Under the pieces are notes generated by a model. It did no database searches, was not told the DNA's origin, and saw only the letters and a list, made by a program, of their open reading frames with translations. This document shows positions 1 through 10,313 of a stretch of DNA of 64,000 bases, piece after piece. This DNA comes from Salticus scenicus (Eukaryota > Arthropoda > Arachnida > Araneae > Salticidae): assembly GCA_963930645.1 (NCBI GenBank), contig OZ005650.1, positions 63,368,718 through 63,432,717 on the forward strand. The letters run 5' to 3'. Position 1 is the first letter of the stretch. Each line of letters opens with the position of its first letter. A program made the position numbers and the translations under genes.

Positions 1-225
1 CTATGTGCTGTACAGTATTGAATCTTTATTCCTCTGTTTTTCTGTTAAAGTAAAAAAAAAAAAAAGACCTTTTAGTATGTTGAGTAACTTAGCTTCTTCA
101 GCAGTGATAGACTCAGGGTCTAAAACCTTTCTTGGAATTTATCGTTCTGGATGTATTTTCCATAGAACACGTCTTTGATCCTTATCAATTAGAGAACTAA
201 TCGCATTACTTGTTATTGTTATTAA

Positions 226-850
226 TCAGCCTTTTTTACTCATTTTAGTATTATCTGTGATCCACATTAGTAATTCATCACTCGTATTTTGCAACAGCCA
301 TTCTTCACAGAAATAATTGAAGCAACATAACTCCCTTTCACACACGATAGCTTTATTTCTGATGATCATAGCTTTATCTGTTTTTCGAATTACTGAATTT
401 AGAGCACATATCTGCATGACTGAAAAAGGTTCAGTTAGGTTATCTATTGCTGAAAACAAGCAGCAATCTGATTCATTTGGATTTGTACAAGATTGTTGAT
501 AGGATTTCTGTATGTTGAAGTTAATCTTCTCTACAATCTTTGGCGGAATCATAGGCACAGAAAAAGTCCGTCCAAGTACCATTTTGTGGATACAATTAGG
601 GAACATTAGAACTTCAGTTGGTTTCGCAGTTCCCTTTAATTTTATTTTTAATGCACAATTTCCTGACGTAGTTACGGGTTTCCCACATGCAATTTTCAAT
701 ATTTGTTCATTTTTGGAAAACATAGGCGCATTTAATTGTCTGCGTAATTCCTCAGGTGACAGAGTAATCGGCGCATGAATCAATGAAATTTTTCATGAGT
801 TATCCATTTAATGTAATATAAATGGTGTTCTTTTTCAGTTTAGTAGTGTA
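226..850 (-). pseudogene. LTR-retrotransposon aspartic protease fragment
   Basis: Remnant of a retropepsin-like domain from an LTR (gypsy-type) polyprotein, which would cleave Gag-Pol. On the minus strand the run IYITLNG (about 810-840) is followed by FIDSCADYS, the position of the catalytic D-S/T-G-A motif, here decayed to DSCA. A stop follows the ITLNG run and a frame change follows the active site. The longest open part (226-783) then gives the second protease landmark, CIHKMVLGRTF, equivalent to the usual ILGxDF. The downstream sequence continues the pol linker without reaching reverse transcriptase. No LTRs or primer-binding site are visible nearby. The DSCA, the stop and the frameshift say it is dead. 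Family assignment rests on motif order only. Confidence 0.62.
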
Positions 851-1571
851 CATTGGTAGATTTTATGAAGTTCCGACCTCAAATCCTGCACATGCTGTCT
901 GAGTTAGTTTTGCTTCTCAAGTCGGCTTGAGGAAGACTGGAATGGCGCGCAGTGATTGCGATCGTCAACAATTACAACGGTAGCAAGGATATAGTAAATT
1001 ACTTCTAAATTTAACAGAACTGTACTGTGTATGATTATCTTCAAAACTGTATACGAATCCTTTGTCTGTGTCTTTTCGAATGTTAGATGTCCTAGAGTTT
1101 CTTTCATCTGCAAATAGTTGTCTCGTTTCCAACAGTATTTTAGCACGTGTTTGGACGTCCGCAATGGTAACAAACTGTCACATTTCTAGAAGTCTTCCAC
1201 AGGTCTGCCTTATGCTGCAAAATATGTGTGTTTCTGGCTCAGAATCTCGATTGAGAATATCAGGGTTGAGTGTTCGGGAGTGATTCGCAGGTGGGGCCGA
1301 AGCCTTCGTGGCTATTTCAGCAAGGTAAAAAAAAAAAAAAAAGTGCCAGAAAAATTTGTTCATCACAATGATTATCGGTAGCGATTCGTTGAAAATCCTT
1401 CAGCCACCTGCTAGTATCCTGTTTGTCGTCTCCGGAAAAGAAGCAAGGATTTCTGGATAGCTGATATGTCAGGATTGACACTGATGTGATGGTGGACTTT
1501 TGATCGTTTTTTCAAGATTTTTTTTTTTTTTTTATCTACTACTTGGAGTGAGAAATTTCCCAAATTCAGGG
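851..1571. other. Unassigned AT-rich stretch
   Basis: I see no convincing gene. The stretch may hold worn upstream retrotransposon sequence continuing from the protease fragment. It contains A-runs (1326-1342) and T-runs (1519-1534). Short ORFs here lack recognisable domains. Confidence 0.4.
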
Positions 1572-1584
1572 AGTAATTCATGAA

Positions 1585-1847
1585 TTTTATTACTTACAAA
1601 CTTTGAATAAACACCATAAAATGCAATAAACTCGCAACAATTGTTTCGGGCCGAAAAAACACACGACCCTTCAACAGGCGAACAAAGTAAGCACGAGTGC
1701 TGCAGTCAAAGCGGCAACGCACTGAAGGGTCGTGTGTTTTTTCGGCCCGAAACAATTGTTGCGAGTTTATTGCATTTTATGGTGTTTATTCAAAGTTTGT
1801 AAGTAATAATTTTTACAACGCCAGTTTTGTGATGCTTCTTTATTAAA
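1585..1847. mobile_element. Inverted pair of Penelope-type terminal repeats, copy 1
   Basis: A fold-back insertion with arms at about 1588-1673 and 1723-1811 around a 49-base spacer. It is flanked by a perfect 13-bp target-site duplication AGTAATTCATGAA (1572-1584 and 1848-1860). The left arm plus spacer is a full repeat unit read on the minus strand; the right arm is a unit truncated just before the ribozyme core. The same unit occurs at 59938-60283 and, decayed, after a GIY-YIG ORF at 52.7 kb, which links it to Penelope-like retroelements. The tail on the right (1811-1847) matches the left flank of the 60-kb copy, so the two insertions share one extra 40-base segment. Confidence 0.8.
1630..1683 (-). 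ncRNA. Decayed hammerhead-ribozyme motif
   Basis: Read on the minus strand: GUUCGC helix I strand, CUGUUGA in place of CUGAUGA, GGGUCG/CGGCCC helix II, GAAAC, loop AAUU, GUU, then GCGAG closing helix I. The core A6 is changed to U, which in known hammerheads abolishes cleavage. The + strand arm in the same insertion (1722-1770) keeps helix II and GAAAC but has lost most of the CUGAUGA core. Confidence 0.5.
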
Positions 1848-1860
1848 AGTAATTCATGAA

Positions 1861-2690
1861 GCCGTTTACTTCTTCGTAGATCTTCCGTTGTACGTTGTAC
1901 CGATCAGTATCCGGCGTTTCTACCAAACTGTCAGATCTAAATAACTGTTTGTATGGAATCACTATAGATAGAAGATCACACAGAACGTTCATCTCAACTC
2001 GAGACTTTATTCACTTGAACTGAATGTTACATCATCTTCTATACAATTAATGATTTTTTTCTCGAATAACACATTCTAGAATCTGCAAATTCTAGAAATT
2101 GTATAATTAAGAACATAAAAACGTTTTCGAAAGAATGAGAAATAAATACAATATAAATTTTAACAAAAACCACTTTTAGGTCACTTGTCTAGATGGGCTT
2201 CAAATTCCCAGCATTCAGTTTCGTAGTTCTACGCTTTTACTTTGGAGCCACGGCGTTCACAGATAGGACTAACAAGTTTCGTCAAAATATATAAAAATTA
2301 TTTACATTAAGGAATGCACAATATTTAGAAAACTTTCAGGTATTATTCTATGAAAGTTCTAGTTTTATATAAAAACACTTTGCCCTCAAAGTAAAATTCA
2401 ATCGTGAAATATTTCCAAAGTTTCAAAATGTGAGTAGTTACACTCTTCCAAGCCTCCCGTTAAATTACAGTTAGATCATGTCCACACATTGCAGTTACAC
2501 ATTGCAGTTACACATAAATATTAGATGTATTATATTTAGTTATGCTGAATATCATTCAATAAATAAATTTAAAATAAACATTTCTTTTGTATACACATAT
2601 ATTTTATGTACATTCATTTGTGTAGTTAATATTTTAGTTTATATAACATATATAAGTTTTATTAAATATTTCTTTGGTATTGATTGAATT
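1861..2690. other. Rim upstream intron, AT-rich
   Basis: No ORF with recognisable content. It lies immediately upstream of a Rim coding exon and ends in the pyrimidine tract of that exon's acceptor. The previous Rim exon is not visible in 1-2690. Confidence 0.5.
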
Positions 2691-2697
2691 TTTTCAG

Positions 2698-2837
2698 CAC
2701 CCTACGTTAAAGTTTATCTGCTGAAAAGTAGAAAGTGTATAGCAAAGCGTAAAACACCAAGTGCCAGGAGGACATTGGACCCCTTATATCAACAAACGCT
2801 CATATTTCAAGAGGATTTTAGGAACTGTATCTTGCAG
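2698..2837 (+). CDS. Rim: Rim (RIMS homologue), penultimate coding exon, C2B domain
   Basis: Encodes 46 full codons of the C2B domain of RIM, the presynaptic active-zone scaffold that ties synaptic vesicles and calcium channels to release sites. After acceptor TTTTCAG the reading frame gives PYVKVYLL, then KCIAKRKT, then RRTLDPLYQQTLIF, ending ...ILQ at donor CAG|GTGAAA. Vertebrate RIM1/2 C2B has the same order: PYVKVYLL, CIAKKKT, ARKTLDPLYQQ. The exon starts in the middle of a codon: two bases, CA, complete a codon begun upstream. A codon ending in CA cannot be Asp, so the loop-1 Asp of calcium-binding C2 domains is absent here, as in known RIM C2B domains. The basic KRK stretch is the usual phosphoinositide-binding strand. 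The exon ends on a codon boundary and joins in frame to 8205. The upstream exons are outside the window. Confidence 0.93.
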
Positions 2838-3121
2838 GTGAAAATGTTTTTATTTATTTCTTTTTTCTCATATGTTTATAATATATTGTTTTTCATACAT
2901 TATTATTATTATTTTTTTTTTTTTTTTCATAAAAAGCATTTTTATGAACTTTTTCTTCTATGAATAGTAATTATCTTGAATGATATAATGTAACATATCA
3001 ACTTATGTACTTAAATGAAATATCTAAATACACTCGTATACGAAATTAAGAGAACTTATGCATTACATACGTTTTGATGAATATTTGAAGAAATACTTGA
3101 TGAATTCTCTTGGAAATTCAG

Positions 3122-3241
3122 GGGTCTAAAGAACCTGTTACTCTGCATGTATTTCCCAAAGGTTATGTCTCGATAACAAAAGAGGGACCAGTAACAACTA
3201 GAACCAATATTAATGTTTGTGATCGCCCTGTTAAAAAATAA
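3122..3241 (+). other. Possible alternative terminal exon in the Rim intron
   Basis: After a weak acceptor (GAAATTCAG) the phase-0 frame, which is the phase left by the Rim exon ending at 2837, is open for 39 codons and stops at TAA. It reads as non-simple protein (GSKEPVTLHVFPKGYVSITK...). I do not recognise it. Its last codons overlap the left tip of a fold-back element at 3231, the polypyrimidine tract is poor, and there is no AATAAA close by. It may equally be old transposon coding sequence or chance. Confidence 0.15.
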
Positions 3242-3582
3242 TGCTTGAAATGTATTTTAGCTCTAGAATATAATTACGATGATGCTTTTAATTAACTGTA
3301 TTCATTTGTATATGGCTAGCATGTATATTCTCAGAGCTAAAAAAGTTCATTTAACAGAATCGAAAATTATTCGTATGTTTTATATTTCAATCAGGGTTTC
3401 AATCAATAATGTCATTTTTAGAAAACTTGGCATTCTACAATAGAGTTAACGTATTACGATCAGAATATAAAAATATTAAATATCTGAGAAAATAGGAGCA
3501 TTTGTATTAAGTAATTGCGCATACGCAAGCATTAACGAAATTTCTTGTACATAAATTCTTAACCAAATGTATCTAATAGATC

Positions 3583-3621
<39 letters not shown>

Positions 3622-4026
3622 ATTCACTCTATGGCATACTTACATCTTTTTGAATTCCACGATATTTGATTGCGTTTTTTACAAGATCAACTCGATATAT
3701 TTCGCTAATAATATATGCAAAAGAAATTTCGTTAACTTTTGCACATGTGCATTAAACACTATGTAGTACAATTGCTAAAATTTACTGAGATATTTAATGT
3801 TTTTCATTCTGACTGCAGTGTGTTGTCTCTACTGTAGCATGTCAAAGTTTCTAAAATTAACATTGAACTGACTTGAAAACCCTGAATGTTATTTCAATTT
3901 TGTTAAAGGAATCTTTATAGTTCCATGAAAATAAGTAGTAGTGTTATACAAATGAGTACATATATCTAAAATAAGCATAGTAATCATATGCTAAAGCGAA
4001 AATGTATTTCAAGCATTGCTTTTTAA
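3231..4026. mobile_element. Fold-back element with ~360-bp arms
   Basis: The left arm (3231 to about 3592) is the imperfect reverse complement of the right arm (about 3675-4026). The outer tips read TTAAAAAATAATGCTTGAAA and its near mirror ending CAAGCATTGCTTTTTAA, and the similarity continues through GTATTAAATATCT-like and AACGAAATTTCTT blocks. The loop is a poly-A run (3589-3618). TTAA stands at both tips, which could be a piggyBac-style target site. No coding capacity is seen. It sits in the Rim intron. Confidence 0.6.
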
Positions 4027-5160
4027 AACATGTAAATCAATGAAAACTAGATATCGAAATTTTTGACCGATTACAATACTTCGAATAGCTGGAGTAATCA
4101 AGTAATAGAAGTAATAATCAATTAGTTCATGTTGTAGCGTAATAAATATACATTTTGGTTATTCATCCATAACCAGGTTCACAAGTAAATATGACCAACA
4201 GCGCAATTTAAAATGAAGGAGAAATTAAGAAATGGTGGTGACGAATATCGAATGCAAATGTTAGATATTTTTATCACGAAAACTTTTTTTAAACTCTTTT
4301 TACTTATTTATTTTATTTTATTTTTATTTATTTATTTATTTACTTTTGAGATAGTTTTATGAACAAGTTGCAGATTACGACCAGAAATTATTAGGCCTTT
4401 ATAAGTTTATAATTTATTTTGCAACTATCCATTAGCTTATTCTAGACAATCAAATAGACAGATAAAAATGATTGTTAATTTTATTATTATTATTATTATT
4501 ATTATTACTAGGGGTTGTGCCTTTGCTCACTTCGCACACCAACCCCGAGGGAGGCTTCGCCCCCCTCCCCTCTCCTCTTCCAACATGCTTCGTTGATTAA
4601 CACTGTGGGGCTCTTCCCGCGTATTCGCAACTTAAAAAAGAAAAAGGGGGAAAAAAACGAACAGCGATGGCAGTAACATTTTTTAATGTATACAGAAAAA
4701 CAATTTGTCTCAAAAAGTTTTAAGCTATAAAATGTTTAATGAAAAATTCGATATTTTGTAAATTTAAAAAATATGTCTGCTAATCCGTATTTTGTTAAAA
4801 GTTTTATACTTTTGGAACGATTAAATGGCTTTTCTAAAAGTGTCGTTAAAATATTGAACGATTAGTTTTTTGTACAGCGCGGTTCAAAAAAAGAGATGAT
4901 CGAAAGAAAGAGAAATTTTGGACATTAAAAAAAATAATAATAAATTATAATAATAATAATATAAAAAATCCGTATTTTTAAAAATTAATTGCACTGTTAG
5001 AATCGAGAATAAGCACTCCTTTTGAATGGTTTAGACGTATTTTGCATGTCTTAATACGTTACAGAGGGATCACTTTTAAAACACGCACAAAAGTTTCTAC
5101 CTTCTTTTCTTCTATCCGCGGAACTCCTTCTAATGAAGGAATAATGATTTTTGAAGAAAT
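4027..5160. repeat. Rim intron: AT-rich sequence and a worn interspersed repeat
   Basis: Holds TTTA and ATT microsatellites (4300-4345, 4482-4507). From 4507 a GC-richer repeat begins with ACTAGGGGTTGTGCC and a CTTCGCACACC block. This resembles the ACTAG...GCCCG...CTTCGCTGG starts of repeats at 20139 and 32705. No gene is seen. Confidence 0.4.
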
Positions 5161-5590
5161 TATTTGCAAGTTGGCAATTAGAGTACCTTTATTAACACAA
5201 ACTTTTTAATTAATAACTTCTTTAATTAAGGTGACAGAAATTTCTAACCAAAATAAATGTGTTTCTTGGATTATTTGGCAAACATCTGTACCTTTGTTTG
5301 TTTGTTTGTTTGTTTGATGAGTACATGAGATTATTTGCTTGCCTTTAGAGCCGCTTATATCTCGAAGAATCCACACCACAAGAGTTTACAAGTTTTTATT
5401 ACAAAAACACATAATAAACAAGGACAAATACATCCATGCCTTCTCTGGGATTCGAACCCAGGCCCAACCGTGTAGAAGTCAGGGACATCGGTACCTTTTG
5501 CTACGCTTAGGATCCTCTTGTTCGCAAGGAGATGCGGTCGCAGACAAAAAAAAAATTAAACAGCGGCGGCGGTACTTTTTCTAATTTATA
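5161..5590 (-). repeat. Interspersed repeat with tRNA-derived SINE head
   Basis: 5161-5275 is the reverse complement of 12065-12180 (shared block AATTAAAGAAGTTATTAA), and the GTCTGCGAC block at 5537-5546 matches 11993-12004 in the opposite orientation, so both are copies of one family. Inside, read on the minus strand, there is a tRNA-like head: an A-box-like TAGCAAAAGGTACC (5490-5503), and a B box GGTTCGAATCC (5448-5458) within a perfect T arm CTGGG/CCCAG. The 12-kb copy lacks the tRNA-like part. This is a pol III-type SINE head, not a functional tRNA gene: no full cloverleaf closes. Confidence 0.6.
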
Positions 5591-5950
5591 AAGATTATTA
5601 TTATACAAGGTAATACAAATAGAATCATGATGGCAGGTACAGCACATAAAAAGAAGCATTAAGAATAGCATAGCAACTCACGACCGTCGTTTACTTCATA
5701 AGAAAGGTGGCAGCAGAGATACAGGTACAAGCACAAGAAATAATAGAATACGTGACTAAAATTACCATATTACTTGAAACATTCATTTCACAAAAATATT
5801 ACATATTTCATTGTAGATGGTTACATTTAAGATAGCGGAATATATGTTGTACGCTTCCATATTTACAAGCGATGCATTCTTTACACCGAAAATGAATTAG
5901 CGTATGCGATAAAAAACACATGATTGTTCCTCCAGAGCATTTATCCCTTT

Positions 5951-6710
5951 CCAACCCACAGATTATCATACAGATAGGACAGTGAAGCTAAAACGCGAAC
6001 CGGAAATATAGTAGCACCACTAGTGTCAACAGAGGGGAACTACAAGTGTTAAGTCTACATGAATAACATCTTTGATCGAAAATTGTTTTTCTATTTCGCG
6101 AGTAGTTAGTAGCAGGTTAGTATGGGAAGTTTTCTTTTTCTTCACTTTCTATTGTTTTTGAATTCACAAAATTATCCTCAAAACATTCACAGCTATTCTT
6201 CTAAGAAATAAAAATTAATTTTTATAATGTTTAAAAATATGCTTTGTCAAACATATCCATATTCAAGTACAAATTAAAATTACAAACTGTAATTCTGAAA
6301 TAGCAGTATGAAATCATTAAATATTTAACGTTGCTTGTTTTAAATAATACAAAATGCTTTAAAATGAAAAAAAAATATATCTGGTTTATATATTTTCGAA
6401 ATTTATTTGCTTAATATTTAGTACTTGCTTCTTAAAATAAATTGCTTTCGACAATCAATTTCGTAAACAATAACAAAGTTGCCAAATGTAAACATCGATA
6501 CAATGGTTAGTTGGTTGGATGTTGGGTTTAACGTTGCACTAATATTACAATGAACATAGATACAATAAAAATAAGATGAGCGATTGCGTAAGCCGGAAAT
6601 CTCGAGAAACTTACAGCCGTTGACAATAGGGTCGTTGCAGTCAAATTTTGGTTATCGAAGAATATACGGGAGTGTCCTATCTGTATAATAATCTGTGTTC
6701 CAACCCAGGC
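5951..6710. mobile_element. Small element with ~33-bp terminal inverted repeats
   Basis: The sequence CCAACCCACAGATTATCATA at 5951, continuing through ACAGATAGGACAGTG, is matched in reverse complement at about 6671-6705, allowing a few changes. The interior is AT-rich without a supported ORF. Around 6505-6545 it contains a GGTTTAACGTTGCACT-like block matching the 3' end of the SINEs at 12.3 and 12.7 kb. The superfamily is unknown. Confidence 0.4.
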
Positions 6711-8204
6711 CGTACGATCGTGCGGGTTAGACATTTTTGCATCTGGAACAGTTATGTAATAAAATCAGGAAATGAATGATCGAGCTAATTAGCAGAAAAT
6801 GCAAAGTACAATTTTCAATCAACAAATGTCGGTTATAGTCCCTATTTTTCTTTCAGTTTGCAAAAACAGAAGAATGTTATGTTTTAAGGTAAAAATGTTT
6901 CTTGTCGGAAAAGGTTATCAATAATGCCATCCACCAACGTACGATGACGTTTCAAATCATGTGTTGTTAAGCCGGTTGAAGCAAATTGAAACAACTAGGC
7001 AAAAAATGGAGAATCTGTGATCAGAAAATCCATTTCCCACTTCTTAAGCATACTGAAAACTTAGTTGGTAAATAAGAGCACTGGAGGAGAAATACCTGCT
7101 TTTCCATCATTCGAATAGTAGTATCCTTGGTCAGAACATGCACTGATAGACTAACAATAAGTTAACAGGTATTAAGTTAACACTTAAGTATATGAATTGA
7201 CTGTGGTAATGCACGAGCAGTTCAATGAATATATAGAGAACGGTTCCTGCAGTTCAATATAATCTAAGTATCAGAAACAAGCTGTCACTGCTACCATAAA
7301 AGGATCTCGGAACAGTCTAAATCGCATTTTAAAAACCAAGGCTTCCTACCAATGTTATCTTCAAAAAATATACTCACTGTGCTTTATAGTTTGTTTACTT
7401 TATAGTTTATTTGAGGTGTTTTGCGCAGTGATATACCCAAAATTGTGGTCAAGATGGGAATTTCCCATCGTATGTTTTGTTTTCGAATGGCGCTATCAGA
7501 AGCGATTACGTATACATATCTTATTAAATATAAGTTACATCTTAATTGTTCTTTACGAAAGTGAAAATTCCTCTTATACCCAGTATTCTTTTAAATCTTT
7601 TCTTTTGATAAATAAAAATAATTATTACCATTTTGGGCTTTTTCTTTAGATTAATTCCTTACCGTTTTACACTCACATATCACATTTCTCGCCATTCCGA
7701 ATTAGGTTTTAATCATTATTCATATAATGAACAATTACGCTAATTTAGTGAAACTTGTCGGTTGTAATATCTGGACGCACACATTCATATTTGTACAGTT
7801 GTATAACTTTTCTTATAGGGGATATATTTTTATAGGGTATAAATTCATCTTAGGATGACACAGTGAAGATGAAAATATTATAGAAGTCCAGTGTAATGCA
7901 GTTATTAGAGAACTTAGCGCGCACTGTATTAATAATGAATTTCGTTATAACAAATGTAATTTATATAACAGTTTGTAGTCTTATTTAATTAAGTTATGAA
8001 TAAGGGAGCATAAATCTGCTACCGAATTATATCAAACTTCTTTCATTCTTTAAAAGACACAAATCGAAGATCTGAAAATTTTAAAATAAAAAAAAAAACA
8101 GTTTGAAAGCAATGCCTTCGTTTTATTGGTTTGTTTTAGTAAAAATTTTAATTGATAACTTGAAATTGTAAGTTTCTAATTCTAATTATTTTTTCTTTTT
8201 GAAG
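6711..8204. other. Rim intron, last 1.5 kb
   Basis: AT-rich sequence with no recognised element. It ends in the TTTTTCTTTTTGAAG acceptor tract of the last Rim exon. Confidence 0.5.
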
Positions 8205-8399
8205 GTTACGGTGTGGGGTGATTATAGTCGAATGGAGAAAAAAGTGTTCATGGGCGTTGCCCAAATCGTGCTGGACGATATCGACTTGGCGGAAGGTGTT
8301 ATCAATTGGTACAAGTTATTTCATCACTCTTCCCTTGCTAGCAGCCTGGCCGCCAACGACCGCAACAGCTCTTTTCTCTCGCTGGACAGTGTTGGGTGA
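8205..8399 (+). CDS. Rim: Rim (RIMS homologue), last coding exon, C2B end and tail
   Basis: Starts after acceptor TTTTTGAAG in phase 0, exactly matching the exon ending at 2837. It encodes 64 residues and a TGA. VTVWGDYSRMEKKVFMGVAQ, then LDDIDL and VINWYKLF, matches the end of RIM C2B (vertebrate: VIVWGDYGRM, FMGVAQI, VIGWYKLF) almost position for position. The final 20-odd residues (HHSSLASSLAANDRNSSFLSL, then DSVG) correspond to the short Ser-rich tail after the vertebrate domain, with SFLSLDSVG at the place of SQSSLES. The exon is clearly GC-richer than its surroundings, as expected for a conserved coding exon in an AT-rich genome. The domain is cytoplasmic at the presynaptic membrane and, in the family, binds liprin-alpha and PIP2 rather than calcium. 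Confidence 0.95.
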   Translation, partial: VTVWGDYSRMEKKVFMGVAQIVLDDIDLAEGVINWYKLFHHSSLASSLAANDRNSSFLSLDSVG

Positions 8400-8710
8400 A
8401 GATGGAATTGCGAATTACTTCCTGGTTTCTGAATAAACGGACAAAGCCGAACAACAATACGGGGCGAAGGACGGACACGGATGACCCAAAACCCGCCCTT
8501 GTTGCCTTTCTTTCCGGACGGACGTCGACGTCGTCCTCGAGAAAATCTTCGTATTTTTCGCTTTCCGAAAGAAGAACTCTTTCTTCTCATTTCTTGCACT
8601 CGGTCGAGGTCCTAGTGCCTCGACATCTACTTCGGTCTACTCTCCTCTCCGAACTGTCAAGTTTTTTTCGACTTTCGTATTTTTCAATAAAAACAAATCA
8701 TCCAAAATGA
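8400..8710 (+). other. Rim: Rim 3' UTR
   Basis: GC-rich transcribed-looking sequence that follows the Rim stop and falls back to AT-rich DNA shortly after the polyadenylation signal. A 104-codon frame (8396-8710) is open across it in another phase. Its Ser/Arg-rich content looks like a by-product of base composition. Confidence 0.7.
8686..8691 (+). terminator. Polyadenylation signal AATAAA for Rim
   Basis: Canonical AATAAA about 290 bases after the Rim stop. It is followed within 30 bases by GT-rich sequence (GAGCTGTGTGTTTTCTGTTTG), the usual downstream element. Confidence 0.75.
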
Positions 8711-8824
8711 GCTGTGTGTTTTCTGTTTGACACCTTGTCTAAAGTGGATGATTAAACAAAGAGTCTTGTTTGAATTAAGTATGATGAGGTTTTATCATTC
8801 TATCGGTAACGCATCTACCTATTT

Positions 8825-8880
8825 CAGGGGTTCCCAAAGTTTTACTGCGTTTCACCAGCGGGTTGCCTGAAAATTTGATA
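8825..8880 (+). mobile_element. hAT-like terminal fragment
   Basis: CAGGGGTTCCCAAAGTTTT resembles a common hAT terminal inverted repeat (CAGGGGTTCCCAAA type). I found no partner end nearby, so this is probably a truncated copy. Confidence 0.3.
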
Positions 8881-9439
8881 TTAAATTGTCAATAATTGTA
8901 CACATAAAAATAAAGCTATTTTATCTGGTAAATTGAATTATATTGAAGTACTGTTTAAATAAATATTGAGTTGTTGAGCATTTATATATCAAATATAAAA
9001 AGGAATGACTGGGATTGATACGTATGTCATCATTAGTTTTGCTGGATATCTTTGCTTTATTCGTGATTCAGCCTTTTCAGAGGTTTAAATTCAGTCGCAT
9101 AGAATCACAGCGCGATACACCCAGTTCTGATTTTTAGTAGAACAACAATTCTTTTAAGTACAATGCTGGAAAAAAATATTAAGGCCGACTGAAAAATTGC
9201 ATTATTCTTACGCATGCATATTTAAATTTTAGGAAAATTTATACACAATGCAACAAATGGCAATTCGAATTATTATCTATAAAAATATTATAAAAATTTA
9301 AACTATTTTGAATTTGAAACTTTGTTTCTTTTATACGTGTAAAAAGCTTTAAAAAAAAATTAAGACTACATAAAAGATTATGTAATAGACTGCTAATATT
9401 TTAAAATCTTCCTCTTTTTTTTCAATTAATTGAATCATT

Positions 9440-9930
9440 CTCGAGGTCATGGAATTTGAAAAATTTTTCAAAGTGTCTTTTGAGATGTTTAACAACAGTT
9501 TTCAATGGTCATATTAAACTCATTGGTATTATAAGTTTTACCATTTCCATGAACATTATGCACCAGAATGCCCCAGAATGCTCCAGAAATTTTCTTTTGG
9601 GTTTAGGTCAGGCCTTCTTTATAGCCATTCAAGCAGTTGGGCATAATTAGCTACAAACAGCAGCAAAATTATTGAAGCGCTAGCAATAATTCATATTTCA
9701 AAGATGTACATCTAATACTGTTTTGTTAAGCAAATATTTGTTGAGTCATATGATTTTAGTGTCTGTTATAAAAAAGTAAATTGGTGATTAAAATTAGCGA
9801 TCAAACTTAATATATATATATATGTGTGTGTGAAAAATGGGGATGTGCGCTTCACTAATTTCGCTGCCGATTGTAGAATCCAGGATTTTGTAGCGCTTTG
9901 ATTGTGAAAGTATTGTCCGACTGAAATAAG
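9440..9930 (-). pseudogene. Tc1/mariner transposase, C-terminal piece
   Basis: Minus-strand reading gives LFQSDN next to the pogo insertion. This is the block around the second catalytic Asp, usually FQQDN. Further on, at about 9570-9615, comes PDLNPKENFWSILG, the hallmark block that carries the last catalytic acidic residue in Tc1-type transposases (usual form SPDLNPIENLWG). The sequence then runs into a decayed C-terminal helix region with GKTYNTNEF. Several stops and frame changes separate the blocks, so the gene is dead. It continues from 11264 on the other side of the pogo-like element. Confidence 0.75.
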
Positions 9931-9932
9931 TA

Positions 9933-10282
9933 GGGGAAACTAGGGAGACTTGATCCAGTTTTCTGTTTTTAATTTTTCATATTTTTTGTATAACAGTTGG
10001 AGTGGAATAAAAAATATGAGCAAATACTCTGTTATTTTGTACATACTGTGGCTAAAGATAATGGCACAGTTCTTATTAAAAATGGTTAAAAAAAAAAAAA
10101 AAATCCTTAAATCAGCACATGGGTTAAGTGTCTCTAAGCCTAGGGAGACTTGACCCCCTACTAGACATGACCCCCCCCCCCTCATAAAAGTGAGAAAACT
10201 CATAGGTATTGAAAGAAAAAGCATAGGTTTTGTGATTTAAACGTTTTCTGTAGATTTTAGTGAATACAAAAAATTGTTTATT

Positions 10283-10313
<31 letters not shown>

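Noticed and set aside
5436..5515. Possible tRNA gene on the minus strand
   Set aside because: T arm and B box are good, but no complete cloverleaf forms and the sequence sits in an interspersed repeat; called a SINE head.
6528..6734. 68-codon minus frame
   Set aside because: Overlaps a SINE 3' end and the terminal repeat of a small element; no protein motif.
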